From: Clostridiales bacterium VE202-21
Lineage (GTDB): Bacteria > Bacillota > Clostridia > Lachnospirales > Lachnospiraceae
Assembly: GCA_000509105.1 (NCBI GenBank)
Contig: BAIF02000008.1
Location: 1 to 64,000, forward strand
Length of the DNA: 64,000 nucleotides
Direction: 5' to 3'
In this document: in pieces, positions 42,734 to 51,150 of the stretch
Numbering within the stretch: position 1 is the stretch's first letter
Layout of the letters: the number at the start of each line of letters is the position of its first letter
Notes under the pieces: generated by a model
Seen by the model: only the letters and a program-made list of their open reading frames with translations
Databases searched by the model: none
Told to the model about the DNA's origin: nothing
Position numbers and translations under genes: made by a program

Positions 42734-42994
42734 ATGATACAGATACGTCCTGTTTCTGACCTTCGAAATAAATTTCCAGAGATTGAGGAAATTGTAAACG
42801 GAGGAAAACCTGTCTATCTAACGAAAAATGGTTATGGCGCAATGGTGGTCATGAGTTTAGAGCAGTATGCGAATCTAACCGACAATATCGAAAGAAAATT
42901 GGATGAAGCCGACAAAATGGCCGAATATACGGATGAACGACTTTCACATGAAAGCGTTTTTGGACATGTCAGGGATGTGATTAATGGAAAATAA
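42734..42994 (+). CDS. Phd/YefM-family antitoxin
   Basis: An 86-aa antitoxin. The N-terminus (IRPVSDLRNKFPEIEEIV) is the Phd/YefM DNA-binding fold that represses its own operon, followed by KPVYLTKNGYGAMVVMS. The acidic C-terminal half should wrap the toxin. AAAGGAG precedes the ATG. It overlaps the toxin gene by 11 bases. Confidence 0.92.
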   Translation: MIQIRPVSDLRNKFPEIEEIVNGGKPVYLTKNGYGAMVVMSLEQYANLTDNIERKLDEADKMAEYTDERLSHESVFGHVRDVINGK

Positions 42995-43298
42995 AAAGTA
43001 TAGGCTGCAGTATCTGCCATTATTTGAGCAGGATTTAATTGAGACAGTTCATCACATTACGTATGTACTGAAAAATCCAGATGCTGCCTTGCGTTTGGCA
43101 GATGATGTGGAAGCCGCTATATTAGAGAGGCTTTCAAATCCACTTGCATTTGAGCCGTTTCGTTCGGCGAAGGAAAGAGAACTTTTATATTATCGGATTT
43201 ATATTAGAAACTATGTAGTCTTTTATGTTGTTATAGATGATGTTATGGAAGTTCGGCGGCTCATATACAGAAAGCGAGATATAGACAGGCACTTATAA
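42984..43298 (+). CDS. RelE/ParE-family toxin
   Basis: A 104-aa basic protein of the RelE/ParE superfamily, which either cleaves mRNA on the ribosome or inhibits gyrase. YLPLFEQDLIETVHHITYVL and the C-terminal YYRIYIRNYVVFYVV...VRRLIYRKRD match the family beta-sheet core. Translation is coupled to the antitoxin. The pair may help to keep the surrounding segment in the chromosome. Confidence 0.92.
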   Translation: MENKKYRLQYLPLFEQDLIETVHHITYVLKNPDAALRLADDVEAAILERLSNPLAFEPFRSAKERELLYYRIYIRNYVVFYVVIDDVMEVRRLIYRKRDIDRHL

Positions 43299-43516
43299 AG
43301 ATATAGAACACAAAAGTTGGTTTACCATATATAAACTACTTTTTATAGTTACCAATATTCCGATAACTTATTAGGATGTTGGTAAGTAGAAATGAGAATA
43401 ATTCCTGGTAATGTTTCATTAAGGATCAAAATTTGCCGAGGGTACCCGCTAAGACATTAAAATAACATAGGTTAGGGTCATAGATTAGATATAATTAATA
43501 TGATCGCGAAAGATGT
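43299..43516. other. Intergenic region after the toxin
   Basis: About 220 AT-rich bases without a credible frame, promoter or repeat. It leads into the long inverted repeat at 43517. Confidence 0.4.
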
Positions 43517-43578
43517 AACAGGGGATGTTATAAAATCTATTTCAATTAAAAAATAGATATTTTATAACATCCCCTGTT
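43517..43578. repeat. Long inverted repeat upstream of cas3
   Basis: AACAGGGGATGTTATAAAAT at the left and ATTTTATAACATCCCCTGTT at the right are exact inverted copies, and the stem continues inwards with ATCTATTT/AAATAGAT, about 26 pairs in all with one small bulge. T-rich DNA follows. It could be a terminator for the toxin operon or the mark of a small mobile element. Confidence 0.8.
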
Positions 43579-43609
43579 TGGAGTTTTATTGACTTTCCTC
43601 TATTTATTC

Positions 43610-43642
43610 TTCAATCCACACTATTTTTCAATCCACACTATT
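43610..43642 (-). repeat. Two 16-bp direct repeats resembling the end of a type I-C CRISPR repeat
   Basis: TTCAATCCACACTATT occurs at 43610-43625 and again at 43627-43642. On the minus strand this reads GTGTGGATTGAA, and type I-C CRISPR repeats usually end in GTGGATTGAAA. The spacing of 17 bases is too short for a working repeat-spacer unit and the rest of a repeat is absent. The remainder of 43643-43822 is empty and AT-rich. Confidence 0.35.
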
Positions 43643-43822
43643 AAAATATTTTATTATGTGAACTTCAAATAATGACTATAACTATTGGCCATTATAAAAT
43701 ACTTAACATTATATTACAAGCATAAAATTAAATAAATTCATAAAAAGAGGTAAGTATTGAAATTATATTTATAATGTGATACCATCAGTTGTAAGAAAAG
43801 AAATCCTGGAGGTATATCCCAT

Positions 43823-46234
43823 TTGAAATTATTGGCACATATTACTACATACAAAGGCAAGCGGAAAGAGCAGTCTTTAAAAGAACACAGCTATAAGACC
43901 GCCAAGTACGCTTCAGAATGTCTGTCAAACAGAAAGTTTTCCAATACTGCCTATCTTGCAGGCCTTCTGCACGACATAGGAAAGGCAACCCAGCTTTACA
44001 ATGAGTATTTGGAGAAAGCATTCCAGGGAGAAAAGGTACAGCGTGGCAGTGTAAACCATACTTTTGCAGGTGTTATTTATCTTTTTGAAAAGTTCCATAC
44101 AGATGTTAACTCACCGATGGAAAAGCTGACATGTGAAATTACCGCAACGGCTATAGGTTCCCATCATGGGCTGTTTGACTGTGTTGACCTGGATGGTAAC
44201 AATGGTTTTATACATCGGCTGCGGAAAGACAGGTCATCGCTGTGCTATGATGAGGCTGTCAGTAGTTACTTTGAACAGGTAGCTGATGAAAGCGAAGTGC
44301 AGATGTATTTCCAAAAGGCTGTAAAAGAGATTACGGACTTTTTCGAAGAGGCAAGAATAACATACAATAATAATGGTTATAAAACATTTTTTCAAATAAG
44401 TATGCTGTCCAGGCTGATTCTGTCTTCAGTGATAGAAGGGGATCGAAGGAATACTGCTGAATTCATGAGTCAATGGAAGGAGGATGAAGGGGAAGATATA
44501 AACTGGGATAAGTGGCTGGCCTACTGTGAAGACCAACTATCAAAGCTGGATACGTCATCTACGCTTAACCGTATCAGGCATGATATTTCAGGACAGTGCA
44601 TTGCTTTCGCAGGCAATCCCCCGGATATCTATCGTTTGAATGTACCAACCGGTGGCGGAAAGACATTAAGTTTGCTGAGATACGCACTGGCACATGCACA
44701 AGAATTTAATAAAAAACGGATTATCTATAGCATTCCGCTGCTCAGTGTGCTGGATCAGAATGTCCGGGTAATACGTGATTATGTTCCGGATAAAGAGAAG
44801 GTATTGGAACACCATTCTAATGTAGTGCATGAAAAAGACAAGGGAGAAGAGCTGGATCCATATGAGCTGCTGAAGGAAAGCTGGGGTGCCCCGGTTATCG
44901 TATCAACACTGGTTCAGCTGCTGGACATTTTGTTTAAGCACCAGACCTCTGCAATAAGACGGATGCAGGCATTATGTGACAGCGTGGTTGTGATAGATGA
45001 GGTTCAGTCATTGCCGGTGAAGGTAACGGAAATGTTTAATACGGCAATGAATTTTCTGAAGCAGTATTGTAATGCAACAATTATTTTATCTTCTGCGACA
45101 CAGCCCTGCTTTGAAGAGCTGAAGTGGCCGATCCATCTGGCAAAGGAGCCAGACATGGTTCATCTGGATTCATTACAGCTTCGGACATTTATCCGGGCAC
45201 AGGTGATTGATTGTACAAGCCCTTACGGGATGGACTTAGATGAGTGTACAGAATTTTGCGGCAATTTGGTAAAAAAGCACTCTTCGGTTCTGATCGTATG
45301 TAATACAAAATCACAGGCACGAAAACTGTTTCGGCGTCTGCAAAAGGAAGCCAAACAGTTAGGCGGCTATATATTACATCTTTCCACATCCATGTGCCAG
45401 GAACATCGTTCAAATGACCTGAAAGAACTGCAAAATAAATTATCTCTGCTGCAGGATGACGTAAGAAATGGAGGCGGGCAGCAGAAGGTGATTTGTGTTT
45501 CCACACAGGTAATCGAAGCAGGAATGGATATTTCATTTGAAGCAGTAGTGCGTGTTCTTGCGGGAATTGATAATCTGGTACAGGTTATTGGAAGATGCAA
45601 CCGAAGCAATGAGTACGGAAATATCGGAAAGGTCTATTTGATTCATCTTAAAAATGAGAACCTGGGTATGCTGCAGGATATCAAATACCGGCAGATTTGT
45701 ACCCGGAAAGTGTTGGAATTAAGGAAGCAGATTGGTGAAACCTTCTCAATCAGCGGGCAGGCAGTACATAGATATTATCAATACCTGTTTGAAGAGATTC
45801 GGGGCAAAGTACGGTATCCGGTGAAGTCTTACGGAACGGAGATTTATCTCATGGATCTATTGTCAAATAATAATGGGAGTGCTAACGGGAAAGAAAACGA
45901 TGGATATCTGCTGCATCAGCCATTTAAAACGGCCGGCCAGATTTTTGAAGTATTTGATAAGGATACCATAGACGTGCTGGTCCCGTATCAACAGGGAAAG
46001 AAGCTGATTGAGCAGCTCAAAAGTATGGAGGAAAAGCAGTTTTATCTGGAGAACTTTAAAGAAATTATGCAAAAGGCAAAAAAATATACGGTCAGCATTT
46101 TTGAGAATGAGAAAGAAAGGCTTGAGAGACAAGGCGTACTGCATGGTATACTGGAGAACAGAATTTTTGTTCTGGATGATAAGGCATATCATAAAAGCTA
46201 TGGATTGATGGACATGGAAGAATACGGGGAATAA
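43823..46234 (+). CDS. cas3: CRISPR-associated helicase/nuclease Cas3 (type I-C)
   Basis: Effector nuclease of 803 aa that is recruited by Cascade to nick, unwind and degrade target DNA. The N-terminal HD nuclease has LLHDIGKA (near residue 50) and GSHHG. The helicase has Walker A PTGGGKT (near 277), DEVQ (near 392), SSATQ (near 424) and QVIGRCNR. All motifs are intact. Translation starts at TTG; GGAGG lies 10 bases upstream and the downstream frame has no better start. It is the first gene of the cas operon. Confidence 0.95.
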   Translation: MKLLAHITTYKGKRKEQSLKEHSYKTAKYASECLSNRKFSNTAYLAGLLHDIGKATQLYNEYLEKAFQGEKVQRGSVNHTFAGVIYLFEKFHTDVNSPMEKLTCEITATAIGSHHGLFDCVDLDGNNGFIHRLRKDRSSLCYDEAVSSYFEQVADESEVQMYFQKAVKEITDFFEEARITYNNNGYKTFFQISMLSRLILSSVIEGDRRNTAEFMSQWKEDEGEDINWDKWLAYCEDQLSKLDTSSTLNRIRHDISGQCIAFAGNPPDIYRLNVPTGGGKTLSLLRYALAHAQEFNKKRIIYSIPLLSVLDQNVRVIRDYVPDKEKVLEHHSNVVHEKDKGEELDPYELLKESWGAPVIVSTLVQLLDILFKHQTSAIRRMQALCDSVVVIDEVQSLPVKVTEMFNTAMNFLKQYCNATIILSSATQPCFEELKWPIHLAKEPDMVHLDSLQLRTFIRAQVIDCTSPYGMDLDECTEFCGNLVKKHSSVLIVCNTKSQARKLFRRLQKEAKQLGGYILHLSTSMCQEHRSNDLKELQNKLSLLQDDVRNGGGQQKVICVSTQVIEAGMDISFEAVVRVLAGIDNLVQVIGRCNRSNEYGNIGKVYLIHLKNENLGMLQDIKYRQICTRKVLELRKQIGETFSISGQAVHRYYQYLFEEIRGKVRYPVKSYGTEIYLMDLLSNNNGSANGKENDGYLLHQPFKTAGQIFEVFDKDTIDVLVPYQQGKKLIEQLKSMEEKQFYLENFKEIMQKAKKYTVSIFENEKERLERQGVLHGILENRIFVLDDKAYHKSYGLMDMEEYGE

Positions 46235-46245
46235 AGGAGGAAAAG

Positions 46246-46968
46246 ATGGAGCACAGAAATTCAGTAGAGTTTGAAGTGACGGGAAAGTACGGGATGTTTG
46301 CAGATCCCGTCACCCGGGTCGGCGGAGAAAAGTTTAGTTATCAGGTTCCGACCTATGAAGCGTTGAAGGGGATTTTACATAGTGTATACTGGAAGCCGAC
46401 TCTGATTTGGATCATTGACAGTGTGCGCGTCATGAATCCTATTCAGACAGAGACAAAGGGCATCCGTCCTATAAAATATTATAATAATAAAAACGATCTT
46501 TCTTATTACACATACTTAAAAGAGTGCAGATATCAGGTGAAGGCACATTTTATAATGAACGAGAACCGACCGGAGCTGGAAAAGGATCGCAATGAGCACA
46601 AGCATCATAATATTGCCAGACGCATGATTGAAAGGGGCGGCAGGAGGGATATCTTTCTTGGAGCGAGAGAGTGCCAGGGGTATGTAAAACCCTGTGTGTT
46701 TGGCCAGGGAGAGGGATTTTATGACGATATTCCCGAGATCAACTTCGGTACAATGTATCATGGGATCACATATAGTGACGAGGCATATTCGGAAGAGACA
46801 AGAGGAAAGATGTCTGTACGTTTTTGGCAGGCTGTCATGAATAACGGGGTGATTGCATTTATACCTCCCTGGAAATGTATCCACAGGCCGGTGCGTGAGA
46901 TGAATATCAAAAAGTTTGGCGTGAAGCAGGAGAACTTTTCTGTGATCCAAGAGGAAGAGGTGATGTAA
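46246..46968 (+). CDS. cas5c: Cas5 of type I-C (Cas5c/Cas5d), crRNA-processing subunit
   Basis: A 240-aa RAMP protein. In type I-C, which lacks Cas6, this subunit cuts the precursor crRNA. VEFEVTGKYGMFADPVTRVGG opens the ferredoxin fold, the conserved PTYEALKGILHSVYWKP follows near residue 36, and EHKHHNIARRMIERGGRRD (near 116) holds the Lys-His pair expected at the active site. AAGGAGG precedes the ATG. It is 11 bases after cas3. Confidence 0.94.
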   Translation: MEHRNSVEFEVTGKYGMFADPVTRVGGEKFSYQVPTYEALKGILHSVYWKPTLIWIIDSVRVMNPIQTETKGIRPIKYYNNKNDLSYYTYLKECRYQVKAHFIMNENRPELEKDRNEHKHHNIARRMIERGGRRDIFLGARECQGYVKPCVFGQGEGFYDDIPEINFGTMYHGITYSDEAYSEETRGKMSVRFWQAVMNNGVIAFIPPWKCIHRPVREMNIKKFGVKQENFSVIQEEEVM

Positions 46969-46971
46969 CAG

Positions 46972-48903
46972 ATGTCCTGGATGAGCCAGATTTATAAAAC
47001 GTATGAAGAAAATGTAGGAAAGGGACAGAATCCGGACGAACAGATGACTCCGGTGGCGCATATGAACGCAAATGCACAGATTGAGGTTACACTGAGCAGG
47101 CGGGGAGAGTTTCTGGGCGCAGCAAAGGTAGAAAAAGAAGATGCGGTTACGCTGATTCCCGTCACAGAAGCATCTGCCGGAAGAAGCTCGGGGAAGACGC
47201 CCCATGCATTGTGTGATACGCTTTCCTATGTTGGGGGGGATTATTGTCATTATTGTGAAAATGAGAAGGAGAGGAAAAGCGCCGAGGCCAAGTATAAACT
47301 CTATATGGAAGCCCTGAAAAAGTGGACGGAGTCAAAATACAGCCATCCCAAAGTTGAGACAGTACACCAATATTTGTTAAGAAAAGAGCTGATTCGGGAT
47401 TTGGTGAAAGCGGGAGTAGTTGAGCTGAAAGAGGATGGTACATTCCAAAATAAAAAATTAAGCGGGAAGCCTTATGAAAAAGCACTGGTCAGATTCAGAG
47501 TACAGAGCACAGAAAAGGAAGCTGACGGCACATGGCAGGATGCATCACTGATTCAGGCCTATACGGAATATTATTTTGCCAACCAGGATGGGAAAAGGGA
47601 TATCTGTTATTTTCTGGGACAAGAAAGCGCAATTTCCCAAAACCACCCCAAGGGAATTGTGGCGGCTAATTATGGTGCGAAACTTATAACTGCAAATGAT
47701 AAGCAGGGTTATACTTACAGGGGAAGGTTTCAAGATGAAGAGCAGGCCCTTGCATTTAGCTATGAGGCGTCTCAGAAAATACACAGTGCGCTGACATGGC
47801 TTGCAAAGCAAAACGGAGCCTATGCGGGGACGCAGGACAAGAGGCTTTTTATCTGCTGGAATCCTGAGGGGAAAAAGGTACCGTCCATATTTGGGGATCT
47901 GGGACTTACGGGGGATGATTCTGTGGAGGCTGTGGAACCGAACTACCGGAAAAAGCTGATCAAGACATTTCAGGGATACAGAAATCAGTTTGATGAATCA
48001 GATTCCGTAGTGATCATGGGACTGGATGCGGCCACCACGGGGCGCCTTTCTGTTACGTACTATTATCAGTTAATGGCCTCCGATTTTTTCGATAGAATTA
48101 CATACTGGGGAGAGACTTGTAACTGGTTGCTTTTGAAGTTTGACGGGCAAAATCATCCTTATTACGGTATCGAGACGCCTACTTTTGAAAGAATTGTAAA
48201 ATGTGCGTTTGGACGTGAAAGGGATAGCTCCCATGGAAAGAGCAGATTCATTGAAATAGGTGATAAGCTCCTGAAGGAACAGATACAGAGGTTGGTGAAA
48301 TGCATGGTAGAAAAGCAGCCTGTCCCGTACGATCTGGTACAGGCGCTGGCGGTACGTGCATCCACGCCGATGGCTTACACAAGAGGAAACAGGGAAAGAG
48401 TCTTATCGACAGCGTGTGCAATAATCAGAAAATACTATTACGAGAGAGAAACGGAAAAGAAAGGGGAAGAGGAGTATATGAAGCTGAATTTAGAAAACCA
48501 TGACAGAAGTTATCTGTTTGGAAGATTATTGGCTGTGCTGGAGAAAGTGGAGAGGCTGACCTACGACAGGGATGAAAAACGTGAGCCCAATGCGATCCGT
48601 CTGCAGTCGGCTTACGTCAATCATCCAATGCAGACGTGGAAGATATTAACAGATCAGTTGAATCCATATCTTCAGAAGCTGCACCCAGAGGCGAGAAAGA
48701 AATATAAGGATATGATTACCGATATTGTTACTGCCCTTGAGGAAAAGGATGAACAGCAATTGAACAGGGGATTAGAAGAAACATATCTGATTGGATATTA
48801 TCTGCAGCGGGCAGAATTGAATAAGCGTGTAGATATAAAGACAGGAAAACAAAATACAAATGATCATGAGGAGGCAGGAGAAAATGAGCATCTTACAGAA
48901 TAA
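46972..48903 (+). CDS. cas8c: Cas8c (Csd1), large subunit of type I-C Cascade
   Basis: A 643-aa Csd1-family protein, the large subunit that recognises the PAM and in I-C systems also yields the small subunit from an internal start. MSWMSQIYKTYEENVGKG, CDTLSYVGGDYCHYCENEK and VIMGLDAATTGRLSVTYYYQ are family landmarks. The length is usual. GAGGTGATG lies before the ATG. The 3' end overlaps cas7 by 20 bases. Confidence 0.94.
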   Translation: MSWMSQIYKTYEENVGKGQNPDEQMTPVAHMNANAQIEVTLSRRGEFLGAAKVEKEDAVTLIPVTEASAGRSSGKTPHALCDTLSYVGGDYCHYCENEKERKSAEAKYKLYMEALKKWTESKYSHPKVETVHQYLLRKELIRDLVKAGVVELKEDGTFQNKKLSGKPYEKALVRFRVQSTEKEADGTWQDASLIQAYTEYYFANQDGKRDICYFLGQESAISQNHPKGIVAANYGAKLITANDKQGYTYRGRFQDEEQALAFSYEASQKIHSALTWLAKQNGAYAGTQDKRLFICWNPEGKKVPSIFGDLGLTGDDSVEAVEPNYRKKLIKTFQGYRNQFDESDSVVIMGLDAATTGRLSVTYYYQLMASDFFDRITYWGETCNWLLLKFDGQNHPYYGIETPTFERIVKCAFGRERDSSHGKSRFIEIGDKLLKEQIQRLVKCMVEKQPVPYDLVQALAVRASTPMAYTRGNRERVLSTACAIIRKYYYERETEKKGEEEYMKLNLENHDRSYLFGRLLAVLEKVERLTYDRDEKREPNAIRLQSAYVNHPMQTWKILTDQLNPYLQKLHPEARKKYKDMITDIVTALEEKDEQQLNRGLEETYLIGYYLQRAELNKRVDIKTGKQNTNDHEEAGENEHLTE

Positions 48904-49732
48904 GATTGATTTTACAGTGTTAGTTAAGGTCATCAATGCAAACCCAAATGGTGATCCGCTTAATGGAAACCGTCCAAGGACAACGTATAGCGGTCAGGGA
49001 GAAATATCCGATGTATGTATAAAACGGAAAATCAGAAACCGTCTGCAGGATATGGGAGAAAATATTTTTGTACAGTCAGCAGAACGCAGTGATGATGGTT
49101 ATACGTCTCTGAGTGAAAGGGCTTCCCAAAATATAACCAATTACCAGTCGGATGATGACTATGCAGAACAGGCATGTAAAAAATGGATAGATGTACGTAC
49201 CTTTGGGCAGGTATTTGCCTTTAAAGCAAAAGATAAAAAAGAGGGTGTTTCAGTAGGGGTGAGGGGTCCTGTGTCAATTCATCAGGCTTTAAGCTGTTCA
49301 CCGGTAGATATTAACAGCATGCAGATTACAAAAAGCGTCAATGGGGAACCATCTGAAAAAAGAGGCCCCGACACAATGGGGACGAAACATCTGGTTGAAT
49401 TTGGACTGTATAGAATTAAAGGTTCTGTAAATGTCCAGCTGGCAGAAAAAACTGGGTTTTCGGAGGAGGATGCCGGAAAGCTGAAGGAGACGCTTTGTAC
49501 ACTTTTTGTAAACGATGCATCTGCTGCAAGACCTGATGGAAGTATGGAGGTTGTGAGCGTATACTGGTGGAAACATAATAACAAGATTGGACAGTATTCG
49601 GCAGCCAAAGTGCACGACTCATTAAAAATATCCTTGAAAGAAGGAGTAGTGATTCCGTCTTCGGTCGAGGATTATGAGATTAGGCTGGAGGAATTACCGG
49701 CATTGGAAGCTGAGGTGATTTCGGGAATGTGA
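48884..49732 (+). CDS. cas7c: Cas7 (Csd2), backbone subunit of type I-C Cascade
   Basis: A 282-aa RAMP protein that coats the crRNA. VLVKVINANPNGDPLNGNRPR is the family N-terminus, and SVGVRGPVSIHQALS follows in the centre. I chose the ATG at 48884 after AGGAGGCAGGAG; an earlier ATG adds eight residues. It is the last cas gene seen: cas4, cas1 and cas2, which normally follow, are missing. Six bases after the stop the spmA-derived 83-bp repeat begins. Confidence 0.94.
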   Translation: MSILQNKIDFTVLVKVINANPNGDPLNGNRPRTTYSGQGEISDVCIKRKIRNRLQDMGENIFVQSAERSDDGYTSLSERASQNITNYQSDDDYAEQACKKWIDVRTFGQVFAFKAKDKKEGVSVGVRGPVSIHQALSCSPVDINSMQITKSVNGEPSEKRGPDTMGTKHLVEFGLYRIKGSVNVQLAEKTGFSEEDAGKLKETLCTLFVNDASAARPDGSMEVVSVYWWKHNNKIGQYSAAKVHDSLKISLKEGVVIPSSVEDYEIRLEELPALEAEVISGM

Positions 49733-49738
49733 TTAAGT

Positions 49739-49821
49739 CCACGGCGGTGAGTACGGTGGTGGCTATGGTTTATTGTAAGATGAAGGCGAAGAGGCGGAGG
49801 GCTTGATTGCTCTCTGCTTTT
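49739..49821 (+). repeat. 83-bp direct repeat, right copy (spmA 3' end fragment)
   Basis: Identical to 37084-37166 except for one base in the terminator stem. It encodes the last 22 residues of SpmA and its terminator, but there is no spmA gene in front, only cas7. It can act as the terminator of the cas operon and marks a recombination join. Confidence 0.95.
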
Positions 49822-49893
49822 AAATTTAATTAGTAAAGATGACTAAAAAAGAACGATTATTATTGTGAATAATGGACAAAATATAAAATTTTG

Positions 49894-49946
49894 TTGACAA
49901 ATTTAAATACAAAGAGTTATAATCCACTTATAAATGAAACGTTTCA
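49894..49946 (+). promoter_or_regulatory. Promoter and LacI-type operator before the lacI-type gene
   Basis: TTGACA (49894-49899) and TATAAT (49918-49923) are 18 bases apart. The perfect palindrome TGAAACGTTTCA (49935-49946) lies just after the predicted transcription start, so the regulator probably represses itself. The stretch 49822-49893 is AT-rich and empty. Confidence 0.8.
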
Positions 49947-49967
49947 ATTAAAGCATAGAGGTAAAGA

Positions 49968-50996
49968 ATGTCAGCAATAAAAAAAGAAAAAACAACAATC
50001 ACTCAGGTAGCAAAATATGCAGGTGTGTCAATTGGAACTGTTTCAAATTATCTGAATGGAACTGCTCAGGTTTCCCCACAGAAAGCGGAGAATATCCAGG
50101 CCGCGATCGATAAATTACATTATACCCCGGATACGGTTGCAAGCTCTTTAAGGAGGAAGAACAGCAAGACGATATATATCCTGACGCCAAATCTGAATAA
50201 TACATTTTACACCCGGATTATCAGTTCCTATATGGCATATGCGTACCAGGCGGGATATACGGTACAGATTTCCGGTTATGAATACTCTGCCGAAGTGGAA
50301 AAGAAGCAATTGGCTGCTCTTGAAAACTGTAAACGGGGAACCATTGTAATCATCTTCAATGGCAGTAAAGATGAGGCGGAGATCAGGAGGCTTATGCAGA
50401 ATGATATCCATGTCATATTAGCCGACCGGAATGCAGAGGGCTTAAATGTATCCAGTGTATCATTTGATAACCAGGATATGTTATATACAATTGTAGAAAT
50501 GTTAAAGAAAAAGAATTACAAAAGAATTGGCTTGTTTATAGAACCTGTTACTTTATCGAATTTACAGAAAAGATATGAACATTTTTTAAAGGCTTCCGAA
50601 AAATTTGGCTATAAAAATCCTTTAGATAATGTATTTACGGATAAAAGTCTGGCTCTTAATAAATTACACAGCAGTTATATTTTTATGAAAACAATTCTGG
50701 AAAATCATAAGAAAAAAGATTTGCCGGATGCCTGGATTGCCTCATCGGATTACCTGGCGATTGGTATGATGCGGGCAATGAATGAATTGGGATACCGTGT
50801 TCCACATGATTTTGGGATCATAGGTTTTGATAATCTGGATATTTCAGGGTATGTAAACCCAAGGCTTACGACTGTGGAGCAGAATCAGGAACTGTTCGGC
50901 GAAATGCTATGGAAGGTAACAAAGAAGCTGGTTAAAACACAGGAGAATCAACATTTGGTAATTCCACAAAAATTAGTTGAAAGGGAATCCTGTTAA
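49968..50996 (+). CDS. LacI-family transcriptional regulator
   Basis: A 342-aa repressor. Residues about 9-58 form the LacI helix-turn-helix and hinge (ITQVAKYAGVSIGTVSNYLNG), followed by a periplasmic-binding-protein-like sensor (DAWIASSDYLAIGMMRAM; FDNLDISGYVNPRLTTVEQ). The operator TGAAACGTTTCA is found in front of this gene and twice, once with a one-base change, before the binding-protein gene. It should control the sugar ABC operon that follows. Confidence 0.93.
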   Translation: MSAIKKEKTTITQVAKYAGVSIGTVSNYLNGTAQVSPQKAENIQAAIDKLHYTPDTVASSLRRKNSKTIYILTPNLNNTFYTRIISSYMAYAYQAGYTVQISGYEYSAEVEKKQLAALENCKRGTIVIIFNGSKDEAEIRRLMQNDIHVILADRNAEGLNVSSVSFDNQDMLYTIVEMLKKKNYKRIGLFIEPVTLSNLQKRYEHFLKASEKFGYKNPLDNVFTDKSLALNKLHSSYIFMKTILENHKKKDLPDAWIASSDYLAIGMMRAMNELGYRVPHDFGIIGFDNLDISGYVNPRLTTVEQNQELFGEMLWKVTKKLVKTQENQHLVIPQKLVERESC

Positions 50997-51041
50997 AATA
51001 ATATGTATTGCGTAAGCGGTACATTTATTTTTATAAAATAT

Positions 51042-51053
51042 TGAAACGTTTCA
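51042..51053. promoter_or_regulatory. LacI-type operator, site 2
   Basis: Perfect palindrome TGAAACGTTTCA, flanked by T and A, identical to the site at 49935. It lies 98 bases before the binding-protein start codon. Confidence 0.75.
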
Positions 51054-51101
51054 ATCTGTACTTCATCAGGTATGTCAGTTATTATTTTTTTACACACATT
51101 T

Positions 51102-51113
51102 TGAAACGTTTTA
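51102..51113. promoter_or_regulatory. LacI-type operator, site 3
   Basis: TGAAACGTTTTA differs from the palindrome by one base. It is 49 bases from the start codon of the binding protein and 60 bases, close to six helix turns, from site 2, so a DNA loop is possible. Confidence 0.65.
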
Positions 51114-51150
51114 ATATAGAAACCCAAAAATATTAAAGGAGGAACAGGAA

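Noticed and set aside
42734-43298. Toxin-antitoxin pair as a novel system
   Set aside because: Both proteins are ordinary Phd/YefM and RelE/ParE family members in the usual order.
37084-49821. Integrase, transposase or phage genes within the repeat-bounded segment
   Set aside because: All sizeable frames were accounted for as metabolic, regulatory, toxin-antitoxin or cas genes.
43299-49967. CRISPR repeat-spacer array near the cas genes
   Set aside because: Both flanks of the cas operon were read for repeated units of 30-37 bases with even spacers; none was found apart from the two short pieces at 43610-43642.
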